A stretch of 64,000 nt of DNA from Staphylococcus delphini (lineage in GTDB: Bacteria > Bacillota > Bacilli > Staphylococcales > Staphylococcaceae): assembly GCF_900636325.1 (NCBI RefSeq), contig NZ_LR134263.1, positions 558,001 to 622,000 on the forward strand, read 5' to 3'. Made by a program: the position numbers and the translations under genes. The notes beneath the pieces are model-generated. The model was not told the origin of the DNA. It made no database searches and saw nothing but the letters and a program-made list of their open reading frames with translations. Shown piece by piece: positions 1 to 8,782 of the stretch (within the stretch, counting starts at the first letter, position 1; each line of letters starts with the position of its first letter).

Positions 1-307
1 TTATACCGAGCTCCTTCATCAATCTACTGACAGTTCTTTGGGTTACAGTATGGCCATGACTCCTCAGTATTTGTGTGATTTTGGGGCTTCCGTATCGCTT
101 TTGACTCTTAATATAAATTTGATAAATATGCTTCTTCAAACCATCACGTTTTACTATACGCGCACTTGGCTTGCGATTTTTCCAATCATAATAACCACTT
201 TTCGAAACACTAAGGACTTGGCACATCTTCACAACACGAAATTCATGTCGGTATTCATAAATAAACCTGTATATTACTTCTGGTCTTTGGCAAAGATGTG
301 CATAGCC
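1..307 (-). CDS. IS3-family transposase OrfB, N-terminal part only
   Basis: This frame opens at the slippery site (307-313) in the -1 frame relative to OrfA and stays open to the window edge. It encodes an HTH_21-type segment (YEYRHEFRVVKMCQVL, then SKSGYYDW and KRYGSPKITQIL), which precedes the DDE integrase core in IS3 OrfB. The catalytic core is outside the window. Expression is expected as an OrfAB frameshift product, not from its own start. Confidence 0.8.
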
Positions 308-561
308 TTTTTTAAGATTTTATTCTCTTCTTCTAAATCTCTTAATCGCTTTTCTAAATCTGCTTCTGCTTGTTTATTTGACGTACGTTTACCGCTACCG
401 ACAAACCCTTTTTCACCGTCTTTACGGTATATACTCAGCCATCTTGTTAACGTTTGAATAGGAATATCTAGATCTCTAGAAACTTCTGAGGCACGTCTCC
501 CTGATTCGACTAATTGAATTGCTTCCATTTTAAAGCTATAATCGTATTTTCTTCTCGCCAT
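274..561 (-). CDS. IS3-family transposase OrfA
   Basis: A 95-residue DNA-binding subunit. Residues 1-50 form a transposase_8-type helix-turn-helix (RRKYDYSF near the start, then a segment with VSRDLDIP), and the C-terminal third is a leucine-rich coiled coil (LEKRLRDLEEENKILKKA). The start chosen is the ATG at 561, which has AGGAG about 8 bases upstream; a longer reading frame has no such site. The A-AAA-AAG heptamer at 307-313 lies near the end of the gene, where -1 slippage would make the OrfAB fusion. Family membership is clear; the element name is not known. Confidence 0.88.
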   Translation of the reverse strand: MARRKYDYSFKMEAIQLVESGRRASEVSRDLDIPIQTLTRWLSIYRKDGEKGFVGSGKRTSNKQAEADLEKRLRDLEEENKILKKAMHIFAKDQK

Positions 562-640
562 CACTGACACTCCTATAAATTGATTTCTTTTATTATACAT
601 GAAATTCCTATCAATTTACCGTGTCCGTTTCTTAGTCTAG

Positions 641-930
641 CATCACTACTATTCTTGAGGAAGAAGGTATTTATACTAGAGGACCTAAATCAATGGTGAT
701 TAGCTTTGACTAGTCATTATATTTGCTTTGTATTCAAAATTTTTATATAAATAAATAATATTGATTATATTTATTTAAAAATATTTGTAATGGAGAATGA
801 TTGCTTTCAGGTGAAGATAATTTACTTTAACTATTTAACAAAGAAGCAGGAAGGTTGAGTGGCCTAAGTCTCTCATTATTGGTGCGCTCTACAATGTCAA
901 AGCGGTTTGAAAATGTCGTTTTTTAGCGGT
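641..930. other. AT-rich gene-free stretch between IS remnants
   Basis: No credible open frame is visible. It joins the IS3 end to the IS21 remnant. At 895-932 the TGT followed by two copies of AGCGGTTT (901-908 and 925-932) resembles the repeated terminal boxes of IS21-family elements, so the IS21 end probably lies at about 895. Confidence 0.5.
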
Positions 931-1513
931 TTAAGAGTGACGTATGTTTAAACTTTTTTCGCTTTTATAATTTTTAAGTCGGTATGAATCATCTGTAATT
1001 TTAAATATTTTTGAATGATAAATGAGTCTATCAATCATGGCTGCTGACGCTATCTTGTTACTAAATGCCCCCCTAGAAAAGGGGATATTCGTCGTTATGA
1101 TTGTGGATTTCATTTCATATCTTAGTGACATTAATTGATAGAAGAGATCTGCCTGTTCTTTGGAGATGGGGGTATAGCCTATCTCATCAATGATAAGTAG
1201 TTCGATTCTGTTTAATTGTTTTAAAGTTTTATTTATTATTCCTTTGGCCTCTAAAGTAGTTAAGATTTCAATTAATTCTTTAAAAGTATAGAATATCGTT
1301 TTGATATTTTGTTTACAAGCTTCTGCTCCTAGCTACATTGCCAGATGTGTCTTACCGACACCACTATTATCTAAGAAGCATATATTGATACGCTTCTCTA
1401 GAAAATGCATGGATTTTAATGTGAGTACCTCTTGTTTATTAATACTTGGTTGAAACGTGAAATCAAAGTCACTTAAATGTTTAATATTAGGGAGGTACTG
1501 GGAAATAGACCTT
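931..1513 (-). pseudogene. istB: istB-like IS21 helper ATPase, broken
   Basis: IstB is the AAA+ helper ATPase of IS21-family transposition. The minus strand encodes SDFDFTFQPSINKQEVL, then a Walker A segment DNSGVGKTHLA, an amber stop (TAG at 1333-1335), and in the same frame a Walker B region (ELLIIDEIGYTP), the DLFYQLMSLRYE region and the C-terminus ending SLNIRHS at 931. The first 50 or so residues and all of istA are missing; upstream the frame closes near 1513, close to the group II intron. The gene is dead from both a nonsense codon and 5' loss. Confidence 0.82.
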
Positions 1514-1531
1514 CATTTCCTATAAGAAAGA

Positions 1532-1570
1532 GCTGTCAAAATTCTTTTTTCAGAATTTGACGGCTTTTTT
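1532..1570 (+). terminator. Rho-independent terminator-like hairpin
   Basis: The arms at about 1532-1545 (GCTGTCAAAATTCT) and 1551-1563 (AGAATTTGACGGC) pair almost fully and are followed by six T (1565-1570). The group II intron 5' end follows within about 5 bases. No intact upstream plus-strand gene remains for it to terminate. Confidence 0.65.
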
Positions 1571-1574
1571 CTTG

Positions 1575-2700
1575 GTGTGGCCGGCATGGGTAACATCTTG
1601 ACGGTGAAAGTCCGTTACAGGCTTGGTAGTAGGAACTGTTAGCGAAAGACAAGGGTGTCCATTGCGAAGTGGAATCTGAAGGAAGTCGGACGCAAACACT
1701 CGCACCGACGAATAGAAACATCATACTAAGGCTACGAAGAAGGTTATAAAATAGCCGTAGATTGTGACTTGAAACAATGCTTTGATATGTTGAATCATGA
1801 TAAGCTCATGTATTTGTTCGAACACCATGTTCAAGACAAGTCAATTTCCAAATTTATCCGTAGAAGCTTACAAGTGGCTGCCATTGACCTATCTGGCGAA
1901 GTCGCAGAAAGAAAGATAGGTGCACCACAAGGGGGCGTTATCTCTCCCTTACTATGTAATATTTATCTACATGAACTGGATAAAGAACTCGAAAAGCGTG
2001 GACACCGTTTTGTACGATATGCAGATGACTTTGTCATCTTTGTACGCACAAAACGTGCAGGTGAACGCGTCATGACGAGTGTAACGAAATTTATTGAAAA
2101 GCAACTAAAGTTGGTTGTCAATGAAGAGAAAAGTAGAGTAGGAGCAGTCACACGTTTAAAGTTCTTGAGTTGTCTAATAATCAAGGTCAATGGGGTTTAT
2201 CGTTTCAGACCGACTACGGAAGCAAAAAGAAATTTAATACGCACCTTAAGGAAAATAACGAAACGAAATAGACCCGGTACCTTTAAAGAGATTATCACTG
2301 AAATTAATCAAGTGATGCGAGGTTGGATAAATTATTTTGGTAGAGGTTTTATCAGAGGATTTATTGAAACCACGCCATCTTGGTTAAACCGCCGACTTAG
2401 ACAACTCATTCTTAAACGGTGGAAAAGAGTAAAAACTAAATATAAAATGTTACGCCAATATGGTCTTGACCATAATAGTGCAATGAGAATCGCACAGTCA
2501 CGTAAGAAATACTGGCGATTATCGAACACGCACGAGGTTCATCGTGCACTTACAACAAAACAACTCTACAAGTGGGGATTAATACCATTAGCCCAGCTTG
2601 CAGAGTTGGCTTACGCAAGATATTGAACCGCCGAGTACGAACTATTCGCTCGGTGGTGTGAGAGGACGAATAGTCAAATAATGGCATTCTCCTACTCGAT
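1575..2700 (+). mobile_element. Group II intron, internally deleted
   Basis: The 5' end reads GTGTG, fitting the GUGYG consensus. It is followed by about 150 bases of GA-rich structured leader of the kind found in domain I, then a reverse transcriptase frame, then a domain V/VI-like tail (GGTGGTGTGAGAGG ... CTCCTACTCGAT) ending near 2700. At about 1.1 kb it is much shorter than the usual 1.8-2.5 kb, because the intron leader joins directly to the middle of the reverse transcriptase. Lying immediately behind a terminator hairpin is the insertion habit of class IIC introns. Class assignment is inferred. Confidence 0.75.
1730..2626 (+). pseudogene. Group II intron reverse transcriptase/maturase, N-terminally truncated
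   Basis: The frame begins after a stop at 1727 with GYEEGYKIAVDCDL, which aligns to the middle of the RT domain (block with the first catalytic Asp). About 140 N-terminal residues are absent, and no good start exists except a TTG at 1769. Further on are the GAPQGG block, the catalytic RYADDF motif, and a C-terminal maturase (X) domain rich in Arg/Lys with GWINYFGRG. No HNH endonuclease follows, as in class C introns. The protein is very unlikely to work alone; the RNA could only splice if a maturase acted in trans. Confidence 0.82.
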
Positions 2701-2764
2701 TATATAAACTTTAGTTTCCATTATTTTAAAGGGGGTGTCTCCGTATTCAAAGTTGTATACTCAT

Positions 2765-4390
2765 TTAAGAGATACCATCTACATAGTTTGTGTTATTCAA
2801 AAAGTGTGTTTGAATAATCGTTTCTAAGAGGATAGGTAATTCTTCAAAGGCACTCTGTTGATGCACGCGTTCTGTCACTTTATGAGCATCTTTCCCCATA
2901 GGGCCGCAATTTAAGAAGGGGGCTTGAATCCGCTCAATCGCTTCAAATGGAATCTGGTACGTCTGGCCAAATACAGGGGTGTGATCGCGAAATGCATCGA
3001 ATCCTGAACCATTTGGAGACGGAGCAACGTAACTTAAATCACTAATACCATTAAAATAATGAATACGTTTCGATACACGATTGCATTGTTGTTTGGCAGT
3101 GTCTGTAATCGTTTGTTTGATTGCTTCAACTAAAGGATGAAACGATGCATTCGTTGCTGGATAATACGGTGGTGCAAAGAAAGTAATAACGACAGGGCCA
3201 AGTGATTTACAAAGGCGAATGAGCGCATCAATAATCATAATAGACTGTGCATGCGGCTCTTGTTCGTTTTGAATGGCTTGATCTAGCATATGCTGAACCG
3301 CACGCTTACCATGATGTTGACACGCATATTGATATAACTCTTGATAAGTCATCAACTGCAATTGAGGCATTGGTGCAACATCTTCATCTTTCATTCGCTG
3401 TTGATAAGCCTCCCAAGCTTTGTTCATTCCTTCCTTGACCGCCGCATTAAATTGTTGGAAAACATCATTTGCGTTCTGTTTGAATAAAAAAAGATTAAAC
3501 AAAGCGACTGTACGAAATGGTGTTTGGACATCGTAGTGGTGCTTCATATCATTCATTTTTAATGTGACAGGAAAAGGCGTCACTTCACCTTCAAATGTTT
3601 CTTTAAAACGAGTACTATATTCAATTTCTTGAAGGATATAACTCATGACAAAATTCGAACTTAAACCGAGTGCAGGTGTACCAACGTGTGTTTCGCGCCC
3701 ATGAACAAAAACGCCTGGCATAATTTTACCAATCGAACCACTATAAAAATAATGGATGTCATTGCCTTGTTGTTGAAATGTCGGCTCACTATTTAAATGT
3801 AAGACGATGTCGAACTGATGTTGCTGACAGAGTTCATCTAAGTAAGCCACTGCGGCGTGCATTCCTTTTGAAGTGACTTCTTCGTCAGGCACAGTGATCA
3901 AAATGAGGTTGATATCCCACTGTTCGATGATGGCTTTTTCAATGAGTGACATATGTAACATGAGACCCGGTTTCATATCCATACTGCCGCGTCCAAATAA
4001 ATATTGACCGGACAGAATATCCGCTTGGACTTCATGATCAAAATCCTCAACATGTGCTTGAAAAGTTGCTGTGAGGGCATCCATATCAAAAGCTTCAGAT
4101 TGGTACAAACCATAATCTTCAACGCCCACAGTATCGAAATGACTGATACATGTGATGGCTTTGTGAGATGTTGCCCCTTGATATAAAGCGACTACCGCAT
4201 GTCGACCATCATCTGTCGGTACGAGATGGATCTGCTCTGGCCGTGCTTTGAAATAATCGAGAGACATCAATTGGTCTTTCACTAAATAAGGAAACGATTG
4301 TTCACCTTCAGAATGCGTCACACTTTGATGTGCAACGAGTTGCTTTAACAGTAATGCTCTTTCTGTTGCTGTTTGCCATTGTGTTTTCAT
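2765..4390 (-). CDS. M20-family metallopeptidase, RocB-like
   Basis: A 541-residue cytoplasmic zinc hydrolase of the M20/M25/M40 family, closest in style to RocB arginine-utilisation proteins (about 540-570 aa). Metal-binding signatures are visible: SHFDTV (His 84, Asp 86), GRGSMDMKPG (bridging Asp) and PDEEVTSKG (catalytic/ligand Glu pair). The start taken is the ATG at 4390 with AAAGGAGA upstream; an 11-residue longer frame lacks an RBS. A near-match to a cre box lies at about 4433-4447, with one consensus base wrong. Substrate is unknown; RocB itself has no firmly defined reaction. Confidence 0.82.
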   Translation of the reverse strand: MKTQWQTATERALLLKQLVAHQSVTHSEGEQSFPYLVKDQLMSLDYFKARPEQIHLVPTDDGRHAVVALYQGATSHKAITCISHFDTVGVEDYGLYQSEAFDMDALTATFQAHVEDFDHEVQADILSGQYLFGRGSMDMKPGLMLHMSLIEKAIIEQWDINLILITVPDEEVTSKGMHAAVAYLDELCQQHQFDIVLHLNSEPTFQQQGNDIHYFYSGSIGKIMPGVFVHGRETHVGTPALGLSSNFVMSYILQEIEYSTRFKETFEGEVTPFPVTLKMNDMKHHYDVQTPFRTVALFNLFLFKQNANDVFQQFNAAVKEGMNKAWEAYQQRMKDEDVAPMPQLQLMTYQELYQYACQHHGKRAVQHMLDQAIQNEQEPHAQSIMIIDALIRLCKSLGPVVITFFAPPYYPATNASFHPLVEAIKQTITDTAKQQCNRVSKRIHYFNGISDLSYVAPSPNGSGFDAFRDHTPVFGQTYQIPFEAIERIQAPFLNCGPMGKDAHKVTERVHQQSAFEELPILLETIIQTHFLNNTNYVDGIS

Positions 4391-4573
4391 GCTATCTTCT
4401 CCTTTGTGTAACGCTTCTAGCATACAATCTCATTGTAAGCGTTTTTGTATCATTTGCCAATGACATCCAATGACTTTATGACGTTTATGTGACGGCGAAA
4501 GTTCTCTTAGATGTCTCAAACTAATTTGTGTTAAGATAGTAAAATAAGATAGTACAAAGTGGGGGCATATGAC

Positions 4574-4930
4574 ATGTTAAAAAAAATAATCGGTATTATT
4601 TTGTCACTCATCATTATTTTTATCGTTGTTGCCGGTGCATTTTTTGCGTTTAAAGGGTACCAGAAAAGCCAAAATTTAAAGATGATTGATCAATATTTAA
4701 CTGAAAACCATTTGAAAGATAAAGTCATTGAGGAAAAAGATGAGTACGACCCGAGAAAAGGGATTTTTTATAAAGAGTTAACAATCAAAGGCGATGAAAA
4801 AAATACATACATCGCACAGCCGATTCATATGAAACGTGGATTTTTCTTACAAGGCTTTAATACAGAAACAAAAAAACATGATAAAAAAGCGAAATATAGT
4901 TTCTTTGATGAAGATTATAAGTTGAAGTAA
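4574..4930 (+). CDS. DUF3139-like small membrane-anchored protein
   Basis: A 118-residue protein with one N-terminal membrane segment (residues about 4-26) followed by a basic, soluble part (ENHLKDKVIEEKDEYD, then YKELTIKGDE, PIHMKRGFF, KKAKYSFFDEDYKL). The pattern fits staphylococcal DUF3139 proteins of unknown function, probably exported and anchored. Start ATG 4574 is preferred because the GGGGG at 4561-4565 then serves as RBS; a GTG start at 4559 would overlap it. It is monocistronic and convergent with the dehydrogenase gene, with a repeat element between them. Confidence 0.72.
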   Translation: MLKKIIGIILSLIIIFIVVAGAFFAFKGYQKSQNLKMIDQYLTENHLKDKVIEEKDEYDPRKGIFYKELTIKGDEKNTYIAQPIHMKRGFFLQGFNTETKKHDKKAKYSFFDEDYKLK

Positions 4931-5013
4931 TTGTTCTTTTTAAGTGGGCATACCAGCTTTAAAGTTTTACGATTGCGAACATGTTCTCGCTTGATGATGT
5001 GTATAAGATGATG

Positions 5014-5456
5014 AAAGGGGATGAGACATAAAAATTTTTGATGCTATTGATGCAATATTTCGATTAACTTGTCCTCCCTATGATTTGTGGCTTTAGATTG
5101 CCTTCATGGCTTCGCGTTCCTAGGGGCTGGCCCTTCAACTAACTAACGCTTGATTAAACTGTTACATTTCTAGAGGCGTTAGTGGATTTTCCGGACCAGC
5201 TTGATCCCTCAGGAGTCTCAGCCTTCTGGGCAATCTTACATCAAATACAGTCGATTAGGGCAAGTTTCTGAAATCAAGAAAACAATAGCATCAATTTTTA
5301 TCCCATTCACGCTCATTTTCTGACCGTTTTAAAGTCATTAATGAATATGCAATCTATGTATGGCTTGAAGCTTAATTTTTTCAAGCCCCATCCCTTGGTA
5401 TACACAACAAAATATAGTAAAGGAGCTGAGGAATCTTAATGCCCCAGCTCCTTTTT
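5014..5456 (+). repeat. Palindromic intergenic repeat, copy A
   Basis: A roughly 440-bp element seen again at 15501/17283, 24154 and 27797, with fragments at 9236 and 55380. It begins GGGGATGAGACATAAAAA and folds on itself: GATGCTATTG pairs with CAATAGCATC, GATTGCC with GGCAATC, GCTGGCCC with GGACCAGC, and the apical ACTAACGC (5142-5149) with GCGTTAGT (5176-5183). The right part carries CAAGCCCCATCCC and a terminator hairpin. It lies between two convergent genes. There is no open frame of note, so it is a non-coding element, perhaps MITE-like or a bidirectional terminator. Confidence 0.8.
5421..5456 (+). terminator. Terminator hairpin at the right end of repeat copy A
   Basis: GGAGCTGAGG (from about 5422) pairs with CCCCAGCTCC, with a T-run after it. 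The same hairpin ends copy C and is inverted at the left end of copy D. Confidence 0.7.
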
Positions 5457-5507
5457 ATGCAACGGCAAAAAATGGCGCTGTGCCTTATATTAAGTGCGAT
5501 GCTCATG

Positions 5508-6455
5508 CTACTTCACAGATTCTGCTGTTGCGATTGCTTGTTGAATGTAGGCCACTGATTGATCGAGTGCTGCTTTTTCTGACTCATCTAATTGAATCGG
5601 GAATATTTCATGGTGGCCATCGCGATTCACACGTGTCGGCAAGCTAAAAGCCACATTCGTATAATTATATACATTTTGATGGACAGTTGAAATCGGTAAA
5701 ATGCGATTTTCATCATAAAAGAGCGCTTCTGCTAAATCGACAGCAACGCGTGAAATAGCTGAATTCGTCCAACCTTTTTTACGCATCACATCAAAAGAAA
5801 CTTTATCGATTTGATCGCGAATCCCTTGTTTCGAAATGGGTGTCGCCCCGCTCAGTTGTTCATATTCGTCTAACGCCATGCCGGCAATACGGACACGACT
5901 CCATACAGGCACAGTCGTCTTACCGTGTTCACCAATCACAAACGCCTCGACACTTTTTGGATCAACGTGATAATGATCGGCAATCAATGTGCGAAAACGT
6001 GTTGACTCTAACATGGTGCCTGTTCCCATGATTTTGTGATGTGGATAGTTGAACTGTGTTTCAGCAATATAAGTCATCGTATCTACTGGATTTGAAATCA
6101 TCATGATATGTGGCGATGTCGTCACGGCAGTAATTTGTGCCATTATCTCTTGAATGATTTTCGTATTGTGTGCTGTGAGTTTCGTACGATCCGCCATATC
6201 TGCATTAGAAGGAATGCTGGCAGAAATAATGATTAAATCAACATCTGCTAACATCTCGTATGTACCGACTTTAATACGTGTATGATGTGTTCCGCTTAAC
6301 CCTTGAAAATGCACATGATCGAGCGCTTCACCTTCTACACGGTCAAGATCTGTATCGATTAAAATAATTTCTTGAAACAGACCTGCATACTGAATATCTG
6401 TTAAAATCTGACTGCCTACGCGTCCTAAACCGATGAGTGCGACTTTATTGACCAT
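5508..6455 (-). CDS. L-lactate / L-2-hydroxyisocaproate dehydrogenase family protein
   Basis: A 315-residue NAD-dependent 2-hydroxyacid dehydrogenase of the LDH/MDH fold. Seen are the dinucleotide motif GLGRVGSQI near the N-terminus, acidic DTD ending strand 2, the ISNPVDTMTY strand and the catalytic-His motif GEHGKTTVPVW. The substrate loop (SIPSNADMADRTKL) lacks the QKPGETR of true lactate dehydrogenase and resembles L-2-hydroxyisocaproate dehydrogenase. The position of the conserved catalytic Asp in LDSAR is Glu here (MLESTRFR). Start ATG 6455 follows AAGGGGG. The substrate is therefore open: pyruvate, branched 2-oxoacids or other. Confidence 0.8.
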   Translation of the reverse strand: MVNKVALIGLGRVGSQILTDIQYAGLFQEIILIDTDLDRVEGEALDHVHFQGLSGTHHTRIKVGTYEMLADVDLIIISASIPSNADMADRTKLTAHNTKIIQEIMAQITAVTTSPHIMMISNPVDTMTYIAETQFNYPHHKIMGTGTMLESTRFRTLIADHYHVDPKSVEAFVIGEHGKTTVPVWSRVRIAGMALDEYEQLSGATPISKQGIRDQIDKVSFDVMRKKGWTNSAISRVAVDLAEALFYDENRILPISTVHQNVYNYTNVAFSLPTRVNRDGHHEIFPIQLDESEKAALDQSVAYIQQAIATAESVK

Positions 6456-6635
6456 TTGAAATCCCCCTTGAAGTTGTATCAAAGCATGTCATTGGATTGA
6501 CTAAAATTTAGATAATACTAGTATAAACTTTGTGCAAGACAAGATGCAATGACCAATCAATTCATCAGCAAGTACATGATTCAGAATTTTTGGTATGATA
6601 AGTAGGACACATCTTATAAAGGGGGACAATGAATA

Positions 6636-7709
6636 ATGAAAGATACAAAAGCATTACTCCAACAATTAACAGACCTTAACGGGATTGCTGGACATGAATA
6701 CAACGTTAAAAAGGTAATGAACGACCTTTTAGAACCGAATAGCGACGAAATGATTTATGACAATTTAGGGGGTGTTTTCGGTAAAAAGCACTCGAAATCA
6801 GGGCAACGTACCATTATGATTGCCGGTCATCTGGATGAGATTGGCTTTATGATTACGAAAATAGATGACAACGGCTTTATTCGTTTTACACAAGTCGGAA
6901 GTTGGTGGAATCAAGTCATGTTATCGCAAAAGGTAACGATTACGACAGATGAAGGCCGTCAAATTCGCGGCATTATCGGTTCGAAGCCACCTCATGTCCT
7001 CACGCCTGAAGAACGTAAGCGCCCAGTTGAGATGAAAAACATGTTTATCGATGTCGGCGCAAAAGATAAAGCCGAAGTTGAAGCGGCAGGCATTGAAATT
7101 GGCAATATGATTACGCCATATTCTGAATTTGAGACGTTATTAAATGAGGATTACATGACCGCGAAAGCATTTGATAACCGCTTTGGCTGTGCCGTTGCTG
7201 TCGACGTGATGGACGAGCTTAAAGATGAGGACATCAACGTGAATTTAGTGGCGGGTGCGAATGTACAAGAAGAGGTAGGCTTACGTGGCGCGAAAGTGGC
7301 TGCACATAAAGTAAAACCTGATTTAGCCATTGCGGTAGACGTCGGTGTTGCTTATGATACACCAGGATTAGAAAGTAATGGAGAAACGAAAGTAGGGAAT
7401 GGACCGATCGTATTAAATTTAGATGCGACAAACATTGGTCATGTCGGTTTAATTCGCCACGTGAAAAAGGTAGCTCAAGCCAATGGTATCGACTTGCAAT
7501 GGGATTCCATTCCAGGTGGCGGTACAGATGCCGGAAGTTTCCATACAGCATTAGACGGTATTCCTTCTATCGCATTGTCACTGCCATTACGTTACATGCA
7601 TTCAAATGTATCAATTCTGAGTCGCAAAGATTATCAAGCTGTCGTTAAATTAGTCACTGAAATTATTCGTGCATTAAATGATGAAGTAGTCGACGAAATC
7701 ATTTGGTAA
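6636..7709 (+). CDS. M42-family glutamyl aminopeptidase
   Basis: A 357-residue cytosolic di-metal aminopeptidase of the M42 (FrvX/YsdC/PepA) family, which form tetrahedral dodecamers and trim peptides. Metal and catalytic motifs are in order: AGHLDEIGFM (His/Asp), KAFDNRFGC (bridging Asp), NVQEEVGLRGA (catalytic and ligand Glu), DVGVAYDTPG, and GGGTDAGSFH near residue 300. Length is typical. RBS AAGGGGGA sits 9 bases before ATG 6636. It is a single gene ending in a strong terminator. Confidence 0.92.
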   Translation: MKDTKALLQQLTDLNGIAGHEYNVKKVMNDLLEPNSDEMIYDNLGGVFGKKHSKSGQRTIMIAGHLDEIGFMITKIDDNGFIRFTQVGSWWNQVMLSQKVTITTDEGRQIRGIIGSKPPHVLTPEERKRPVEMKNMFIDVGAKDKAEVEAAGIEIGNMITPYSEFETLLNEDYMTAKAFDNRFGCAVAVDVMDELKDEDINVNLVAGANVQEEVGLRGAKVAAHKVKPDLAIAVDVGVAYDTPGLESNGETKVGNGPIVLNLDATNIGHVGLIRHVKKVAQANGIDLQWDSIPGGGTDAGSFHTALDGIPSIALSLPLRYMHSNVSILSRKDYQAVVKLVTEIIRALNDEVVDEIIW

Positions 7710-7728
7710 AATTTAAAATGACGATTCA

Positions 7729-7773
7729 AGCAGAATACCACTTGTTCAACTGAGCAGTGGCGTTCTGCTTTTT
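7729..7773 (+). terminator. Terminator of the M42 peptidase gene
   Basis: AGCAGAATACCACT pairs with AGTGGCGTTCTGCT and is followed by TTTTT. Confidence 0.85.
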
Positions 7774-7876
7774 ATGTGGAACGAAAAAATGAATTAAAGG
7801 AACAAAAAGATATTGTCTTCACATGGGAGTCATGATAGATTAAACAAAACTATAAAGACAGCAGAGGAGGCTTTCC

Positions 7877-8782
7877 ATGACACATCAACATCAAAAAAGG
7901 TGGTTAGGTTATTTATTAGTCATCATTGGCGCTTCATTTTGGGGTGTAGGTGGAACAGTCTCGCAATGGCTTTTCCAACATGCAAATGTCGATGTCACAT
8001 GGTTTGTAGCCGTGCGACTCATGCTCTCGGGGCTGTTATTACTCGGTATTGCTTTTATTTCAGAAGGTCCGAAAGTCTTTCACATTTGGCGCGATAAACG
8101 ATCCACAGCACAAATTTTAATTTACGGCTTACTCGGCATGCTGACCGTACAATATACTTTTATGGTTACGATCAGCTATGGGAATGCAGCAGTCGCGACA
8201 TTGTTACAATACCTCGGTCTCATTTTTATTATATTTTATCTCGTATTCAAGAAAGTTACAAAAATAGGCGCGAAAGAAATCGTTGCGGTATTCTTTGCGT
8301 TAACTGGTACATTTTTATTATTGACTAATGGTGATATTCAAAATCTACAAGTACCGAAATTAACGATTGTATGGGGATTACTGTCAGCCATCGCACTCGC
8401 TTTTTATACCATATATCCAGTGAAATTATTAGCACGATGGAGTTCGCTAACTGTCGTCGGTTGGGCCATGTTCATTGGAGGTTGTGCATTAAGCTTCGTA
8501 CATCCACCGTGGCAAATGGACTTCGCAACTTGGACGTTAGCCACGTATCTCTATTTTGGATTTGCCATTATTTTTGGAACGATGCTCGCATTTTGGTTTT
8601 ATATCGATAGTTTACGATACTTACATCCACATGAATCAGGACTATTAGGCACACTCGAACCTTTAACAGCACTCTTAACATCCGTCGTTTGGTTACATAC
8701 CACATTCGGATTATGGCAACTCATCGGCGTCGCTTGCATCATAATGATGGTTGTCGTCATCTCCGTCGTCCAAAACAAATAA
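7877..8782 (+). CDS. EamA/DMT-family transporter
   Basis: A 301-residue drug/metabolite-transporter superfamily permease with ten predicted membrane helices in two EamA repeats. The first repeat begins GYLLVIIGASFWGVGGTVSQW, the second near WGLLSAIALAFYTIYP, and it ends with a helix at IGVACIIMMVVVISV. The start has AGAGGAGG at a good distance. Substrate cannot be inferred from sequence; relatives export amino acids or metabolites. It stands alone and converges on the gene at 9451. Confidence 0.87.
   Translation: MTHQHQKRWLGYLLVIIGASFWGVGGTVSQWLFQHANVDVTWFVAVRLMLSGLLLLGIAFISEGPKVFHIWRDKRSTAQILIYGLLGMLTVQYTFMVTISYGNAAVATLLQYLGLIFIIFYLVFKKVTKIGAKEIVAVFFALTGTFLLLTNGDIQNLQVPKLTIVWGLLSAIALAFYTIYPVKLLARWSSLTVVGWAMFIGGCALSFVHPPWQMDFATWTLATYLYFGFAIIFGTMLAFWFYIDSLRYLHPHESGLLGTLEPLTALLTSVVWLHTTFGLWQLIGVACIIMMVVVISVVQNK

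Larger units (their letters stand above)
1..640 (-). mobile_element. IS3-family insertion sequence, cut by window edge
   Basis: Reading leftwards there is an orfA, a slippery heptamer and the start of an orfB, the standard IS3/IS150-type layout. The rest of orfB and the other terminus lie outside the window. The outer end is near 640, where the minus strand reads TGCTAGACTAAGAAACGGAC; the exact terminus cannot be fixed with one end only. Confidence 0.8.

Noticed and set aside
1536..1724. Minus-strand 62-codon frame over the group II intron leader
   Set aside because: It lies on the antisense of the structured intron 5' region and has no RBS or family features.
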